Assembly: GCA_963766005.1 (NCBI GenBank)
Contig: CAVXYG010000012.1
Span: forward strand, 368,822-432,821
Direction of reading: 5' to 3'
Origin: CAVXYG01 sp963766005
Lineage (GTDB): Bacteria; Actinomycetota; Actinomycetes; S36-B12; GCA-2699445
Length of the DNA stretch: 64,000 nt
Under the pieces are notes generated by a model that made no database searches, was not told the DNA's origin, and saw only the letters and a program-made list of their open reading frames with translations. A program made the translations under genes and the position numbers. Below are positions 25,902-34,775 of this stretch, piece after piece (the first letter of the stretch is position 1; each line of letters opens with the position of its first letter).

Positions 25902-27488
25902 GTGTCGAAGCCGATCGTGCTGATTGCTGAAGAACTGTCCCCGGCCACCGTGGAGGCCCTCGGCCCCGATTTCGAGATCCGGTTCTGCGACGGGGCCGAC
26001 CGGGCCGCGCTGCTCCCGGCGATCGCGGAGGTCGATGCGATCCTCATTCGCTCGGCGACGAAGGTTGACGCCGAGGCGCTCGCTGCGGCGAAGCGCCTGA
26101 AGGTTGTGGCGCGCGCGGGCGTCGGCTTGGACAACGTCGACGTCAAGGCCGCGACCGAGGCCGGTGTCATGGTGGTCAATGCTCCGACCTCGAACATCGT
26201 CTCCGCGGCGGAACTCGCCGTGGCGCTGCTGCTGGCCAGCGCCCGCAATATCGTCCCAGCCAACGAAGCGCTGAAGAACGGCGAGTGGAAGCGGTCCAAG
26301 TACTCCGGTGTGGAGCTGTCCGACAAGGTGGTCGGTGTCGTCGGCTTCGGCCGCATCGGCATCCTCGTGGCGCAGCGGCTCTCGGCGTTCGGCGTGCAGC
26401 TCATCGCCTACGACCCGTACGTGCAGCCCGCCCGCGCCGCCCAGCTCGGCGTCCGGATGGTGGAGCTGGACGAGCTGCTCGCCACCGCCGACTTCATCAC
26501 CGTCCACCTGCCGAAGACCCCGGAGACGCTGGGCCTCATCGGCGAGGAGGCGCTGCGCAAGGTCAAGCCGAGCGCGCGCATCATCAACGCCGCCCGCGGC
26601 GGCATCGTCGACGAGCAGGCCCTCTACAACGCCATCGCCGACGGCCGCGTCGCCGGCGCCGGTGTGGACGTCTACAGCAAGGAGCCGTGCACCGACTCGC
26701 CGCTGTTCACCCTGGACACCGTCGTTGCGACCCCGCATCTGGGCGCCAGCACCGATGAGGCTCAGGAGAAGGCCGGTATCGCGGTGGCGAAGTCGGTGCG
26801 CCTGGCGCTGGAGGGCGAGTTGGTCCCCGACGCAGTCAATGTGCAGGGAGGCGTGCTCGCCGAGACGGTGAAGCCGCTGCTGCCGCTGGCCGAGCAGCTC
26901 GGCGCCATCGCCTCGAGCCTGTCCGGCGCGCCCATCGAGCGGGTGGATGTCGAGGTCCTCGGCGAAGTCGCCTCAGAGGACATCCGGGTGCTCGAGCTCT
27001 CCGCGCTGAAGGGCATCTTCGGCGCGCTGATCGACGACCCCATCTCCTACGTGAACGCGCCGCTGGTGGCGAAGGCCCGCGGTGTGGAGGTTGCGCTGAC
27101 CTCCGACTCCGAGAGCTCCGACCACCGATCCATGGTGCGGGTCCGCACGACGCTCACCGACGGGTCGACGGTGAGTGTCGCCGGGACCGTCACCGGCGCC
27201 CGGCACGCCACGAAACTGGTGCAGGTGGACGGGTTCGACCTCGATGTGGCAATCAGCGAGCACATGGCGTTCCTCGGCTACGTCGACCGTCCCGGCGTGG
27301 TCGGCACCATGGGCCGGATGCTCGGTGAGCAGGGCATCAACATCGCGGGCATGCAGGTGGGCCGAACCGACGCCGGCGGCGACGCGCTCACGGTGCTGAC
27401 TGTCGACTCCGCGATTCCCTCCTCGACGATCGAGGAGATCGTCGAGTCCATCGGGGCCGGTTTCGGTCGCGCTGTGGATCTCGTCTAG
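25902..27488 (+). CDS. serA: D-3-phosphoglycerate dehydrogenase (long type)
   Basis: A 528-residue SerA, first enzyme of the phosphorylated serine pathway, oxidising 3-phosphoglycerate with NAD+. It has the substrate domain (IRSATKVDAEAL), the Rossmann motif GVVGFGRIG with a downstream Asp, the RGGIVDEQALYNAI motif and HLGASTDEAQ catalytic region, then the allosteric-substrate-binding domain and a C-terminal ACT domain (LGYVDRPGVVGTMGRMLGE). This long type is the actinobacterial form regulated by serine. The GTG start at 25902 has GGAG eight bases upstream. It is monocistronic, with an 18-bp inverted repeat 45 bases after its stop. Confidence 0.96.
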   Translation: MSKPIVLIAEELSPATVEALGPDFEIRFCDGADRAALLPAIAEVDAILIRSATKVDAEALAAAKRLKVVARAGVGLDNVDVKAATEAGVMVVNAPTSNIVSAAELAVALLLASARNIVPANEALKNGEWKRSKYSGVELSDKVVGVVGFGRIGILVAQRLSAFGVQLIAYDPYVQPARAAQLGVRMVELDELLATADFITVHLPKTPETLGLIGEEALRKVKPSARIINAARGGIVDEQALYNAIADGRVAGAGVDVYSKEPCTDSPLFTLDTVVATPHLGASTDEAQEKAGIAVAKSVRLALEGELVPDAVNVQGGVLAETVKPLLPLAEQLGAIASSLSGAPIERVDVEVLGEVASEDIRVLELSALKGIFGALIDDPISYVNAPLVAKARGVEVALTSDSESSDHRSMVRVRTTLTDGSTVSVAGTVTGARHATKLVQVDGFDLDVAISEHMAFLGYVDRPGVVGTMGRMLGEQGINIAGMQVGRTDAGGDALTVLTVDSAIPSSTIEEIVESIGAGFGRAVDLV

Positions 27489-27533
27489 CCCGGCAGCACT
27501 TGCGGCGCTCACGGTCCTGATCCGTCGACGCAG

Positions 27534-27596
27534 CATGTCCCGAAACCTACGCAGCCGAGCCCGATTGGGGGCCTGGAACGTGGGTTTCGGGACATG
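27534..27596. repeat. 18-bp inverted repeat downstream of serA
   Basis: Arms 27534-27551 (CATGTCCCGAAACCTACG) and 27579-27596 are complementary with one mismatch around a 27-nt loop. It may terminate serA transcription, though no T-run follows and the loop is large. A small dispersed palindromic element is the alternative. Confidence 0.7.
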
Positions 27597-27731
27597 ATCG
27601 TCTTCCAGCCGCTTGCCCTGGCGCTGCGCCACCATCCCGCCGTCAGATCCGTCGCTCGCCATACTGAAGTGCGCTCCCCTGGCAGACTGCACGCAGAGCG
27701 GCGATGATCGGGGGTGGCGGAAGGGCGACGG

Positions 27732-29972
27732 ATGCTGAAGAAGATCCTGATGTGGTTGGGTATTGCCATCCTGGCAGGAGCCGCCACCTTTGTGCTGCTC
27801 GTGGTCTTCTACCCGATCCCCGACCCCAACGAGACGGCGGTCGCAGAGTCCAGCCGCGTCCTCTACACCGACGGCGAGGCAGAGATCGGGCAGTTCGGAG
27901 ATGTGAAGCGAACCTTCATCCCGCTGGACGACGTCCCCATCGACACCCAGCACGCGGTGCTGTCCGCCGAGGATCGCAACTTCTACGAGCACGGCGCGAT
28001 CTCCATCAGCGGTCTGGCGCGGGCCGCCTGGAACAACCTGACCGGCGGGGCAACGCAGGGCGGTTCGACCATCACTCAGCAGTACGTGAAGAACATGTAT
28101 CTCACCCAGGACCAGACGATCGTTCGCAAGTTCAAGGAACTGATCCTGTCGATCAAGCTCGAGATCGTGTGGTCGAAGGAGGAGATCCTCGAGGGCTACC
28201 TCAACACGATCTATTTCGGCAGGGGCGCCTACGGTATCGAGGCGGCGAGCCAGGCCTACTACGCCCACCCGGCAAGCGAGTTGGACACCGCCGAAGGTGC
28301 AGCGGTGGCGGCGATCATCCAATCGCCGGGGAACTACGAGCCCTCGGCTGAGGAGAACCTCCCACGGCTGCAGAACCGATTCGACTACGTGGTCGACGGG
28401 ATGGTCGAGCAGGAGTGGCTCTCCTCGGCGGAGGCAAATGCGTTGGTGCTGCCGGAATTCGCGCCGCGCAGCAGCAACCGCTTCGGCGGCCAGGTGGGCT
28501 ACATCATGACCACGGTGAAGTCGGAGCTGCTGGAACAGGGGTTCACCGAAGCGCAGATCGACGGCGGCGGCTTGACGATCGTCACGACCATCGACAAGCA
28601 GGCCCAGGACTCCATCGTCGCCACCGTCCAGGCCAACGGTCCCACGAGCGGGACCGAGGGCCTGCGGATCGGCATCGCGGCGGTCGAGCCCGGGACGGGG
28701 TCGATCCTGGCCATGTACGGCGGCCCGGACTACGTCCAGAACTCCTTCAACAACGCCACGCAGGCGCGGGCACAGGCCGGCTCCACCTTCAAGCCGTACG
28801 CGCTCGCGGCAGCCTTCGAGAACGGCATCACCCTCGACTCCGTGTGGAACGGCAACTCGCCGCGCACGATCAGCGGCTACACGCTGCAGAACGAGGGCAA
28901 CAAGTCCTACGGGAACGTGACGCTGCTGCGCGCGACGGAGCAATCGATCAACACCCCCTTCGTCGAGGTCACCGACGAGGTCGGGGTGCAGCGGGTGATC
29001 AACGCCGCCTTCCGCGCCGGGCTGCCGAGGGACACACCGGGCATCGAGGAGAATCTGACGTTCGTGCTGGGCACGGCCAGCCCGACGGCGCTGGACGTGG
29101 CCTCGACGTACGCGACCTTCGCCACCCGCGGGGTCTACCACGAGCCCACCATCGTCAAGGAGGTGATCCTGGACGGTTCGTCGACCTACCAGCAGACCAG
29201 CGACGGCGAGGAGCGCTTCGACGCGACGATCATGGACAACGTCAACTTCGCCCTGCAGCGCGTGGTGTCGAACGGCACCGGCGGACGGGCGAGCGCGCTG
29301 GGTCGGCCGAACGCAGGCAAGACCGGCACGACGGACGACAACAAGTCCGCCTGGTACGCGGGATACACGCCGCAGGTCTCGGCCGCGGTGATGATGTCCA
29401 AGGAGGACGCCAACGGCAGGCCCATCTCGCTTCGGGGGACGGGCGGACTGAATCAGGTGTTCGGCAGTTCGTTCCCGTTGAGCATGTGGTTGGGATTCGC
29501 GCAGGGCTACCTGGAGGGCAAACCGGTGGAGCAGTTCGTCTCCGCGCCGGACCTGCCGGGCTTCAACAACCCGGACACACCGACCGAGTCCCCCTCGCCG
29601 ACGGAGTCGCCCACCGAGTCCCCGTCGCCGGAGCCCTCGGAGACCGAGACCGCGGAACCGACGCCGTCTGCGTCCCCTGTGCCCTCCGACACGGCTGAGC
29701 CCAGCCCGCCGGTCGAGGACGGGGGCGCGGAGGCCGGCGCCGCAGGATCGATTGGGGAGAACCCGGCCGGGAGGCCGACGCTGCACGGCCGACTCGGCCG
29801 GGGCCGGCCCCGACCGGGCGGGCGGTTCCGATTCCCGAGCCGGAGCCCGCCGACTGAACCGGACGTTGCTGAGCTCGGCGTGGTCGGGCGTCCCAGATCG
29901 GTGCATCGGGCGGTGCGGAGGGCTCCGCCGCGTCCCCGACTGAGTCGCCCCGCAAGGGGCGCTACCGGATGA
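27732..29972 (+). CDS. Bifunctional class A penicillin-binding protein (transglycosylase/transpeptidase)
   Basis: A 746-residue membrane-anchored peptidoglycan synthase: short cytoplasmic tail, transmembrane helix at about residues 5-27, a GT51 glycosyltransferase domain (catalytic Glu in AVLSAEDRNFYEHG; GGSTITQQYVKN; FGRGAYGIEAAS) and a transpeptidase domain with STFK (about 354), SIN (about 404) and KTG (about 530). After about residue 615 comes a Ser/Pro/Thr/Glu-rich tail of the extracytoplasmic linker type. The end is doubtful: the last 70 residues become Arg/Pro-rich, and another frame ends sooner in VPIPEPEPAD followed by a stop, so a shift near 29760-29790 is possible. The ATG at 27732 is preferred over GTG 27714 because AAGG lies eight bases upstream. 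Confidence 0.9.
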   Translation: MLKKILMWLGIAILAGAATFVLLVVFYPIPDPNETAVAESSRVLYTDGEAEIGQFGDVKRTFIPLDDVPIDTQHAVLSAEDRNFYEHGAISISGLARAAWNNLTGGATQGGSTITQQYVKNMYLTQDQTIVRKFKELILSIKLEIVWSKEEILEGYLNTIYFGRGAYGIEAASQAYYAHPASELDTAEGAAVAAIIQSPGNYEPSAEENLPRLQNRFDYVVDGMVEQEWLSSAEANALVLPEFAPRSSNRFGGQVGYIMTTVKSELLEQGFTEAQIDGGGLTIVTTIDKQAQDSIVATVQANGPTSGTEGLRIGIAAVEPGTGSILAMYGGPDYVQNSFNNATQARAQAGSTFKPYALAAAFENGITLDSVWNGNSPRTISGYTLQNEGNKSYGNVTLLRATEQSINTPFVEVTDEVGVQRVINAAFRAGLPRDTPGIEENLTFVLGTASPTALDVASTYATFATRGVYHEPTIVKEVILDGSSTYQQTSDGEERFDATIMDNVNFALQRVVSNGTGGRASALGRPNAGKTGTTDDNKSAWYAGYTPQVSAAVMMSKEDANGRPISLRGTGGLNQVFGSSFPLSMWLGFAQGYLEGKPVEQFVSAPDLPGFNNPDTPTESPSPTESPTESPSPEPSETETAEPTPSASPVPSDTAEPSPPVEDGGAEAGAAGSIGENPAGRPTLHGRLGRGRPRPGGRFRFPSRSPPTEPDVAELGVVGRPRSVHRAVRRAPPRPRLSRPARGATG

Positions 29973-30219
29973 TCGTCGGGCAGCCGTACCGGGGTTGGGA
30001 ACGGAACCGGTCGGGTCGGGCGACCACCGGGCAGTTGCTGCGGCCCTGTGGGACGGCGGAAGCCCCCGCCCGGCACGCAGTCCGAGGGCGGGGATGGCCG
30101 AGACCGTGACCCACGGCTCCTCGTCACCCTGCGGCATGCGCGTGGGCTTCCGGTGCACCGCATCAGGACGTGGTGGCCCAGATCGTCGAGTCGGGATCCC
30201 TCGTGGTGGGGAAGGCCGC

Positions 30220-30800
30220 CTACTCGCCGCCGGACTCCGCCACCACCGGGCTTTCCTGCGCAGTGAGCACCGAGGAGGAGTCGGCGACTGCTCCGAAGAC
30301 CCCGCCCTGCATCGTGACCATGTGCAGCGCGGCCAGGGAGTTGCCGTAGTCGGTGGCGCCGGCGCAGTCAGACAGCAGCAGGCATTCGTAGCCGCGGTCG
30401 TTGGCATCGCGCATCGTGGTGTGGACGCAGACGTCGGTGGTGATCCCGGTGAGGATGATGTGCGCGATGCCCTCGGTGCGCAGCAGGAGGTCCAGATCGG
30501 TGGCGAGCAGGACCCCCGGCCGGGCTTGTCGATGATCGCCTCGCTGGGCAGCGGAGCGACCTCGGGCACGATCTCCCAGCCGGGCTCCCCGCGGGTGAGG
30601 ATCCGTCCGCAGGGCCCCTGGTCGCCGATGCCGGCGTTGATCCGCCGAGGGCGCCACAGCTTGTTGGCCGGCAGGCCCTGTGCCCCTCGCGCGTGTGGAT
30701 GATGGGGAAGCCGAGCGCCCGCGCCGCGGCCAGGACCGTTGCCGTCGGCTCGAGGCCCGCCCGGGTGAGTGCCAGGTCGTGGCCAGCGCGCATCGATCCA
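30220..30800 (-). pseudogene. Isochorismatase-family cysteine hydrolase (biuret-hydrolase-like), truncated and frameshifted
   Basis: Three frames in sequence give GHDLALTRAGLEPTATVLAA and PIIHTREGH, then LPANKLWRPRRINAGIGD with PCGRILTRGEPGWEIVPE and IIDKPG, then LATDLDLLLRTEG, the nucleophile motif GITTDVCVHTTMRDANDRG and VTMQGGVFGAV. This matches biuret-hydrolase-like members of the isochorismatase family. The N-terminal segment with the catalytic Asp is absent upstream of about 30800, where the copper-operon control region begins, and two frame changes interrupt the rest. Truncation argues for a real pseudogene. The end is the stop at 30220. Confidence 0.75.
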
Positions 30801-30866
30801 GTGCTCGACGGGACCGTTCGCGGATACCCGAGGGGGCGCTTCGCTCCAGCGGCTACCCGAGGATGG

Positions 30867-30915
30867 ATACCCATAGGGGGTAGGGGTTGACGCAAAGGGT
30901 CCGGGAGGCGTACAC
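30867..30915 (+). promoter_or_regulatory. CsoR-type operator and promoter of the copper operon
   Basis: ATACCCATAGGGGGTA (30867-30882) is a pseudo-palindrome of the TACCC-N4-GGGTA type bound by CsoR repressors. It is followed by a -35 box TTGACG (30887-30892) and a -10 candidate GTACAC (30910-30915) at 17-bp spacing, just before csoR. Repression would be relieved by Cu(I). The match is by consensus only. Confidence 0.75.
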
Positions 30916-30923
30916 CTGGAGGT

Positions 30924-31223
30924 ATGGCCCACGACCACTCCTCAGCGGGGTACCTCGAGCACAAAGCCGACGTGCAGTCGCGGCTGCGCAAGATCGAGGG
31001 TCAGGTACGGGGCCTGCAACGCATGGTGGACGCCGATACGTACTGCATCGACGTGCTGACTCAGGTGTCCGCCACGACGAGGGCCTTGGAGTCCACGGCG
31101 CTGCTGCTGATGCAGGACCACTTGAACCACTGCGTCGCCGACGCGGTGGCCGAGGGCGGAGATGTTGCTGAGGCGAAGCTGCAAGAGGCGGGCGATGCGA
31201 TCGCCCGACTGGTCCGTTCATAG
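30924..31223 (+). CDS. csoR: Copper-sensing transcriptional repressor CsoR
   Basis: A 99-residue all-helical repressor. The Cu(I)-binding triad is Cys41, His66 and Cys70, the C-(x24)-H-(x3)-C spacing of Mycobacterium tuberculosis CsoR, and the DNA-binding surface segment RLRKIEGQVRGLQRMV is typical. CsoR binds its own operon's operator and is released by Cu(I). GGAGG four bases before the ATG at 30924 is a strong ribosome-binding site. It is the first gene of csoR-copZ-small ORF-copA and presumably controls the operator directly upstream. Confidence 0.95.
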   Translation: MAHDHSSAGYLEHKADVQSRLRKIEGQVRGLQRMVDADTYCIDVLTQVSATTRALESTALLLMQDHLNHCVADAVAEGGDVAEAKLQEAGDAIARLVRS

Positions 31224-31251
31224 CACCACGATCTGACTCTGGAGGTAGATC

Positions 31252-31473
31252 ATGTCCACCGTCGCCACCTACGAAGTGAGCGGGATGTCCTGCGGCCACT
31301 GCGTGCACGCCGTCACCGAGGAGTTGCTGCACCTGGAGGGTGTGCGCTCAGTTGACGTGGCATTGGCTACCGAGGGCGCCTCGCAGGTCACGGTCACCAG
31401 CGATGCCCCACTGAGTCCGGCAGCGGTGCGTGAGGCGATCGACGAGGCCGGCTACGCGCTGGTCCCGTCGTGA
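31252..31473 (+). CDS. copZ: Copper chaperone CopZ (heavy-metal-associated domain)
   Basis: A 73-residue single HMA domain with the metal motif GMSCGHC (Cys14, Cys17), the ferredoxin-like fold pattern and a terminal GYALVPS. It should carry Cu(I) to the P-type ATPase encoded 150 bases downstream. GGAGG ahead of the ATG is a strong ribosome-binding site. Lies 28 bases after csoR. Confidence 0.93.
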   Translation: MSTVATYEVSGMSCGHCVHAVTEELLHLEGVRSVDVALATEGASQVTVTSDAPLSPAAVREAIDEAGYALVPS

Positions 31474-31480
31474 TCCGCCG

Positions 31481-31576
31481 ATGAACGCCGCTGCCAGGCT
31501 GGCCGGTTTCGTCGTGCTGCTGAGCGTCGTGTTCGTCATCGGCCTGCTGCTCGGAGCGGCGGTAGGTCCGCTCTAG
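31481..31576 (+). CDS. 31-residue single-span membrane peptide in the copper operon
   Basis: ATG 31481 to TAG 31574 encodes a 31-residue peptide: a short basic start (MNAAARLAGF) followed by one continuous hydrophobic segment (VVLLSVVFVIGLLLGAAVG). It starts seven bases after the copZ stop and ends 50 bases before copA, in the same direction. Similar short hydrophobic ORFs or N-termini occur beside copper genes in other actinobacteria as far as I recall, but no function is known. A membrane partner of CopA is possible and unproven. Confidence 0.6.
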   Translation: MNAAARLAGFVVLLSVVFVIGLLLGAAVGPL

Positions 31577-31625
31577 CCGGGACCCACCCCGGAGCAGCCA
31601 ACGACCCCAAACCCAGGAGGTTGCT

Positions 31626-33923
31626 ATGACCACCGTGGACTTGCAGATCGGCGGCATGACGTGCGCCTCCTGCGCAGCGCGGATCGAGAAGAAGCTCAAC
31701 CGCATGCCGGGCGTCGAGGCCACCGTCAACTACGCCACGGAGAAGGCGCGGGTGGTCCTGCCGGAAGGCGTGAGCGTCGCGGAGGCCATCGCAACGGTGG
31801 AGCAGACCGGGTATACCGCGGCGGAACCGGAGCCGCCGCGCCCCCAGGCGGACGAGCCAGACGTCAACGCCGCCGAGGATCCAGAGGTCGCCTCGCTGCG
31901 GCAGCGCCTGGTGGTCTCGGCCGCGCTGACCGCACCGGTCGCGCTGCTGTCGATGGTCTCGGTGCTGCAGTTCGACAACTGGCAATGGCTGTGCCTGACG
32001 CTGGCCGCGCCGGTGGTGGTGTGGGGGGCGTGGCCGTTCCACCGCGCCGCCTGGCTGAACGCCCGGCACGCCGCCGCGACCATGGACACCCTGATCAGCG
32101 TCGGGGTGCTGGCGGCCTTCGGCTGGTCGCTCTACGCGCTGTTCCTCGGCACGGCCGGGGAGCCGGGGATGCGCATGACGTTCCACCTGCTGCCGGAGCG
32201 CGGCGCAGGTTCGGGGGAGATCTACCTCGAGGTGGCCACGGTCGTGACCACCTTCATCCTGGCCGGCCGCTACTTCGAGGCCCGGGCCAAGCGTCGCTCC
32301 GGTGCTGCGCTGCGGGCGCTGCTGGAGATGGGCGCCAAGGACGTCGTCGTGCGTCGCGATGGCCGTGAAGAGCGGATCCCCGTCGACCAGCTGCGGGTCG
32401 GGGAGGAGTTCGTGGTCCGCCCCGGCGAGAAGGTCGCAACCGACGGGGTCGTCGTCGACGGGGCCTCGGCGGTGGACGCGAGCATGCTCACCGGGGAGCC
32501 GGTTCCGGTGGAGGTCGCCCCGGGTGATGAGGTCGCCGGCGCGACGGTCAACGCAGGTGGACGCCTCGTCGTGCGCGCCACCCGGGTCGGGGCGGACACC
32601 CAGCTGGCGCAGATGGCGCGACTCGTCGAGGATGCGCAGTCCGGCAAGGCCCCGGTGCAGCGCCTCGCCGACCGCATCGCGGCGGTGTTCGTGCCCGTCG
32701 TCTTCGCGCTGTCGGCGCTGACGCTCGGCTTCTGGCTGGGCGCCGGGTCGGGTGCCGAACTGGCGTTCACCGCTGCGGTTGCCGTGCTGATCATCGCCTG
32801 TCCGTGCGCGCTCGGTCTGGCCACGCCGACCGCTCTGCTCGTCGGGACGGGCCGGGGGGCACAGTTGGGCATCCTGATCAAGGGGCCGGAGATCCTGGAG
32901 TCGACGCGACGGGTGGACACGGTCGTGCTGGACAAGACCGGCACGGTCACGACCGGGCGCATGCAACTGCTCGACGTGGTCCCCGCCGCCGGAGCCGACC
33001 GGGACGAGGTGCTGCGCCTGGCCGGCGCGCTCGAGCACGCCTCCGAGCACCCGATCGCCGCCGCGATCGCGGGCGCCGCTGCCGAGGACGGCCCGCTGAG
33101 CGAAGTCGAGTCGTTCGCCTCGACCCAAGGGCTCGGGGTGACCGGTGTTGTGGACGGGCGCGCCGTCGCCGCCGGCCGTCCCCAGTGGCTGGCCGATGAG
33201 TGGGCGGTGCACCTCACGCCGGAGCTCAATGCGGCCCTGGAGTCAGCGCAGTCGCGTGGCCAGACGCCAGTCGCTGTGGGTTGGGACGGGCAGGTCCGGG
33301 GTCTGCTGGTGGTCTCGGACACGGTTAAGGCCACCTCCGCGCAAGCCATCGCCGAGCTGCGAGGTCTGGGCCTGCGCCCAGTGCTGCTCACCGGGGACAA
33401 CGAGGCCGCCGCCCGCACGATCGCCTCCGAGGCGGGCATCGAGCAGGTGATCGCGGAGGTGCTGCCGCAGGACAAGGTCGCCGTCGTCCGCGGTCTGCAG
33501 GACGAGGGGCACGTGGTGGCAATGGTCGGCGACGGTGTCAACGACGCCGCCGCGCTGGCGCAGGCCGACCTCGGGATAGCCATGGGAACCGGCACCGACG
33601 TCGCGATCGAGGCCAGCGACCTGACCCTGGTCCGGGGCGACCTGCTGGCCGCGGTCGACGCTATCCGACTGTCCCGTCGGACACTGCGCACGATTCAGGG
33701 CAACCTGTTCTGGGCGTTCGCCTACAACGTGGCAGCCATCCCGCTGGCGATGGCGGCGCTGCTCAATCCGCTCATCGCGGGGGCGGCGATGGCCTTCTCG
33801 TCGGTCTTCGTGGTGAGCAACAGCCTCCGGTTGCGCTCCTTCCAACCGGTGGCCAAGCAGCCCTCGACCGCCACGCGAGCGCCTGCCACTGGCCCGCCAC
33901 AGTTCGCAGCCGCCGAGCGTTAG
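31626..33923 (+). CDS. copA: Copper-exporting P1B-type ATPase CopA
   Basis: A 765-residue Cu(I)-exporting ATPase. One N-terminal HMA domain (GMTCASCAARIEKK), then the P1B transmembrane arrangement with the intramembrane CPC motif (ACPCALGLATP, about residue 391), phosphorylation motif DKTGTVTTG (about 436), the nucleotide-binding SEHPIA and the hinge GDGVNDAAAL. The downstream YN and MAFSSVFVVSNSLRLR helices match the Cu(I) subgroup. AGGAGG precedes the ATG. Last gene of the csoR operon. Length is typical. Confidence 0.96.
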   Translation: MTTVDLQIGGMTCASCAARIEKKLNRMPGVEATVNYATEKARVVLPEGVSVAEAIATVEQTGYTAAEPEPPRPQADEPDVNAAEDPEVASLRQRLVVSAALTAPVALLSMVSVLQFDNWQWLCLTLAAPVVVWGAWPFHRAAWLNARHAAATMDTLISVGVLAAFGWSLYALFLGTAGEPGMRMTFHLLPERGAGSGEIYLEVATVVTTFILAGRYFEARAKRRSGAALRALLEMGAKDVVVRRDGREERIPVDQLRVGEEFVVRPGEKVATDGVVVDGASAVDASMLTGEPVPVEVAPGDEVAGATVNAGGRLVVRATRVGADTQLAQMARLVEDAQSGKAPVQRLADRIAAVFVPVVFALSALTLGFWLGAGSGAELAFTAAVAVLIIACPCALGLATPTALLVGTGRGAQLGILIKGPEILESTRRVDTVVLDKTGTVTTGRMQLLDVVPAAGADRDEVLRLAGALEHASEHPIAAAIAGAAAEDGPLSEVESFASTQGLGVTGVVDGRAVAAGRPQWLADEWAVHLTPELNAALESAQSRGQTPVAVGWDGQVRGLLVVSDTVKATSAQAIAELRGLGLRPVLLTGDNEAAARTIASEAGIEQVIAEVLPQDKVAVVRGLQDEGHVVAMVGDGVNDAAALAQADLGIAMGTGTDVAIEASDLTLVRGDLLAAVDAIRLSRRTLRTIQGNLFWAFAYNVAAIPLAMAALLNPLIAGAAMAFSSVFVVSNSLRLRSFQPVAKQPSTATRAPATGPPQFAAAER

Positions 33924-34168
33924 AGCCCGACCCTCGCCGACATTGCCCGTCCGCCCTGGTCGCTGCCGCGCCAACGCCATTGTCCGGATGCCTCGAGGTG
34001 TTCGTCGGCCCCGGACCTCAACTGGGAGGTGCAGCATGATGGCGACCGAAGGCACCGGCACCGCGGACCGGTGCACTTGCTGCCGGGTGTGCGACCTGGA
34101 GACCGGACCATCCGAGGGCGCCATGGTCCCGACGGCCGCCCACGGGGCTGAGCAGGAGGCCGACCGCG

Positions 34169-34330
34169 GGACCGGGCAGGCGCGGGACCGGGCAGGCCGG
34201 GACCGGGCACGCCGGGACCGGGCACGCCGGCGGCCATGCTGGGCACGAGCAGATGTTCCGACAGCGCTTCTGGGTGTCGTTGGTGCTCAGCGTGCCGGTG
34301 GGGCCGGCGCCGTGCCCCCGCAGTTCTTGA
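34169..34330 (+). pseudogene. Remnant of a second P-type copper ATPase (CopB-like N-terminus)
   Basis: A His-rich run (GTGHAGTGHAGGHAGHEQ) followed by MFRQRFWVSLVLSVPV, the N-terminal metal-binding region and first membrane helix typical of CopB-type ATPases, ends at a stop at 34328-34330. The rest of the protein is absent. The His-rich part is encoded by tandem 15-16-bp repeats of (C/G)CGGGACCGGGCA(C/G)G at about 34169-34230. It lies 245 bases after copA in the same direction. The rest of 33924-34411 has no gene. Confidence 0.7.
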
Positions 34331-34411
34331 GCCCACACTCTGGTGAGACCTGCCCCCGCCGGATGTCCGCCTCCTCACCCGCTGCGAGGGCCGGCTACGT
34401 CGGGCGTTGGC

Positions 34412-34654
34412 TCAGCCGGCGACGACGTCGCCCTCGGCGTTGGCGCACTCGATGCCGAGGGACTCCAGATAGGCCTCCGCCGCGGCCAGCGCGTCTGCGG
34501 TGCCGGTGACCTCCACGACCATCCAGCCGAAGTGGTGCTCGATGTTGGCGCGCCGAATGTTGGGCACGACGTTGCAGTCGGTGGCCAGGTGGTAGATGAC
34601 CGGTTCGGTGACCTGGTTCTCGGGGAACGTGAGGCGCAGATGGCGAGTAGGCAT
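34412..34654 (-). CDS. Stand-alone NIL domain protein
   Basis: An 80-residue protein consisting of one NIL domain, the ACT-like ferredoxin fold normally found at the C-terminus of MetN methionine ABC ATPases. The family pattern is visible in LRLTFPENQVTEPVIYHLA and WMVVEVTGTADALAAAEAYL. Stand-alone forms are common in actinobacteria and may sense an amino acid or ligand; no ABC transporter gene is adjacent. GGAGGG before the ATG (34652-34654) is a strong ribosome-binding site. Confidence 0.87.
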   Translation of the reverse strand: MPTRHLRLTFPENQVTEPVIYHLATDCNVVPNIRRANIEHHFGWMVVEVTGTADALAAAEAYLESLGIECANAEGDVVAG

Positions 34655-34775
34655 GGAGTCCCTCCAGGTCGCGACGGGCCCAGTCTAGTGCCTTGCCCGG
34701 CCGCGCCGCAGTCGGCGGCCGCCGGTGCCGGGGGAACCGACGCCAATCCGCGGCTGTGCACCTAGGATCGACTGC

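Noticed and set aside
26973..30938. A 1321-codon open frame on the minus strand opposite serA and the PBP gene
   Set aside because: It is low-complexity antisense sequence of well-supported genes, a GC-content artefact; only a short part matches the hydrolase remnant.
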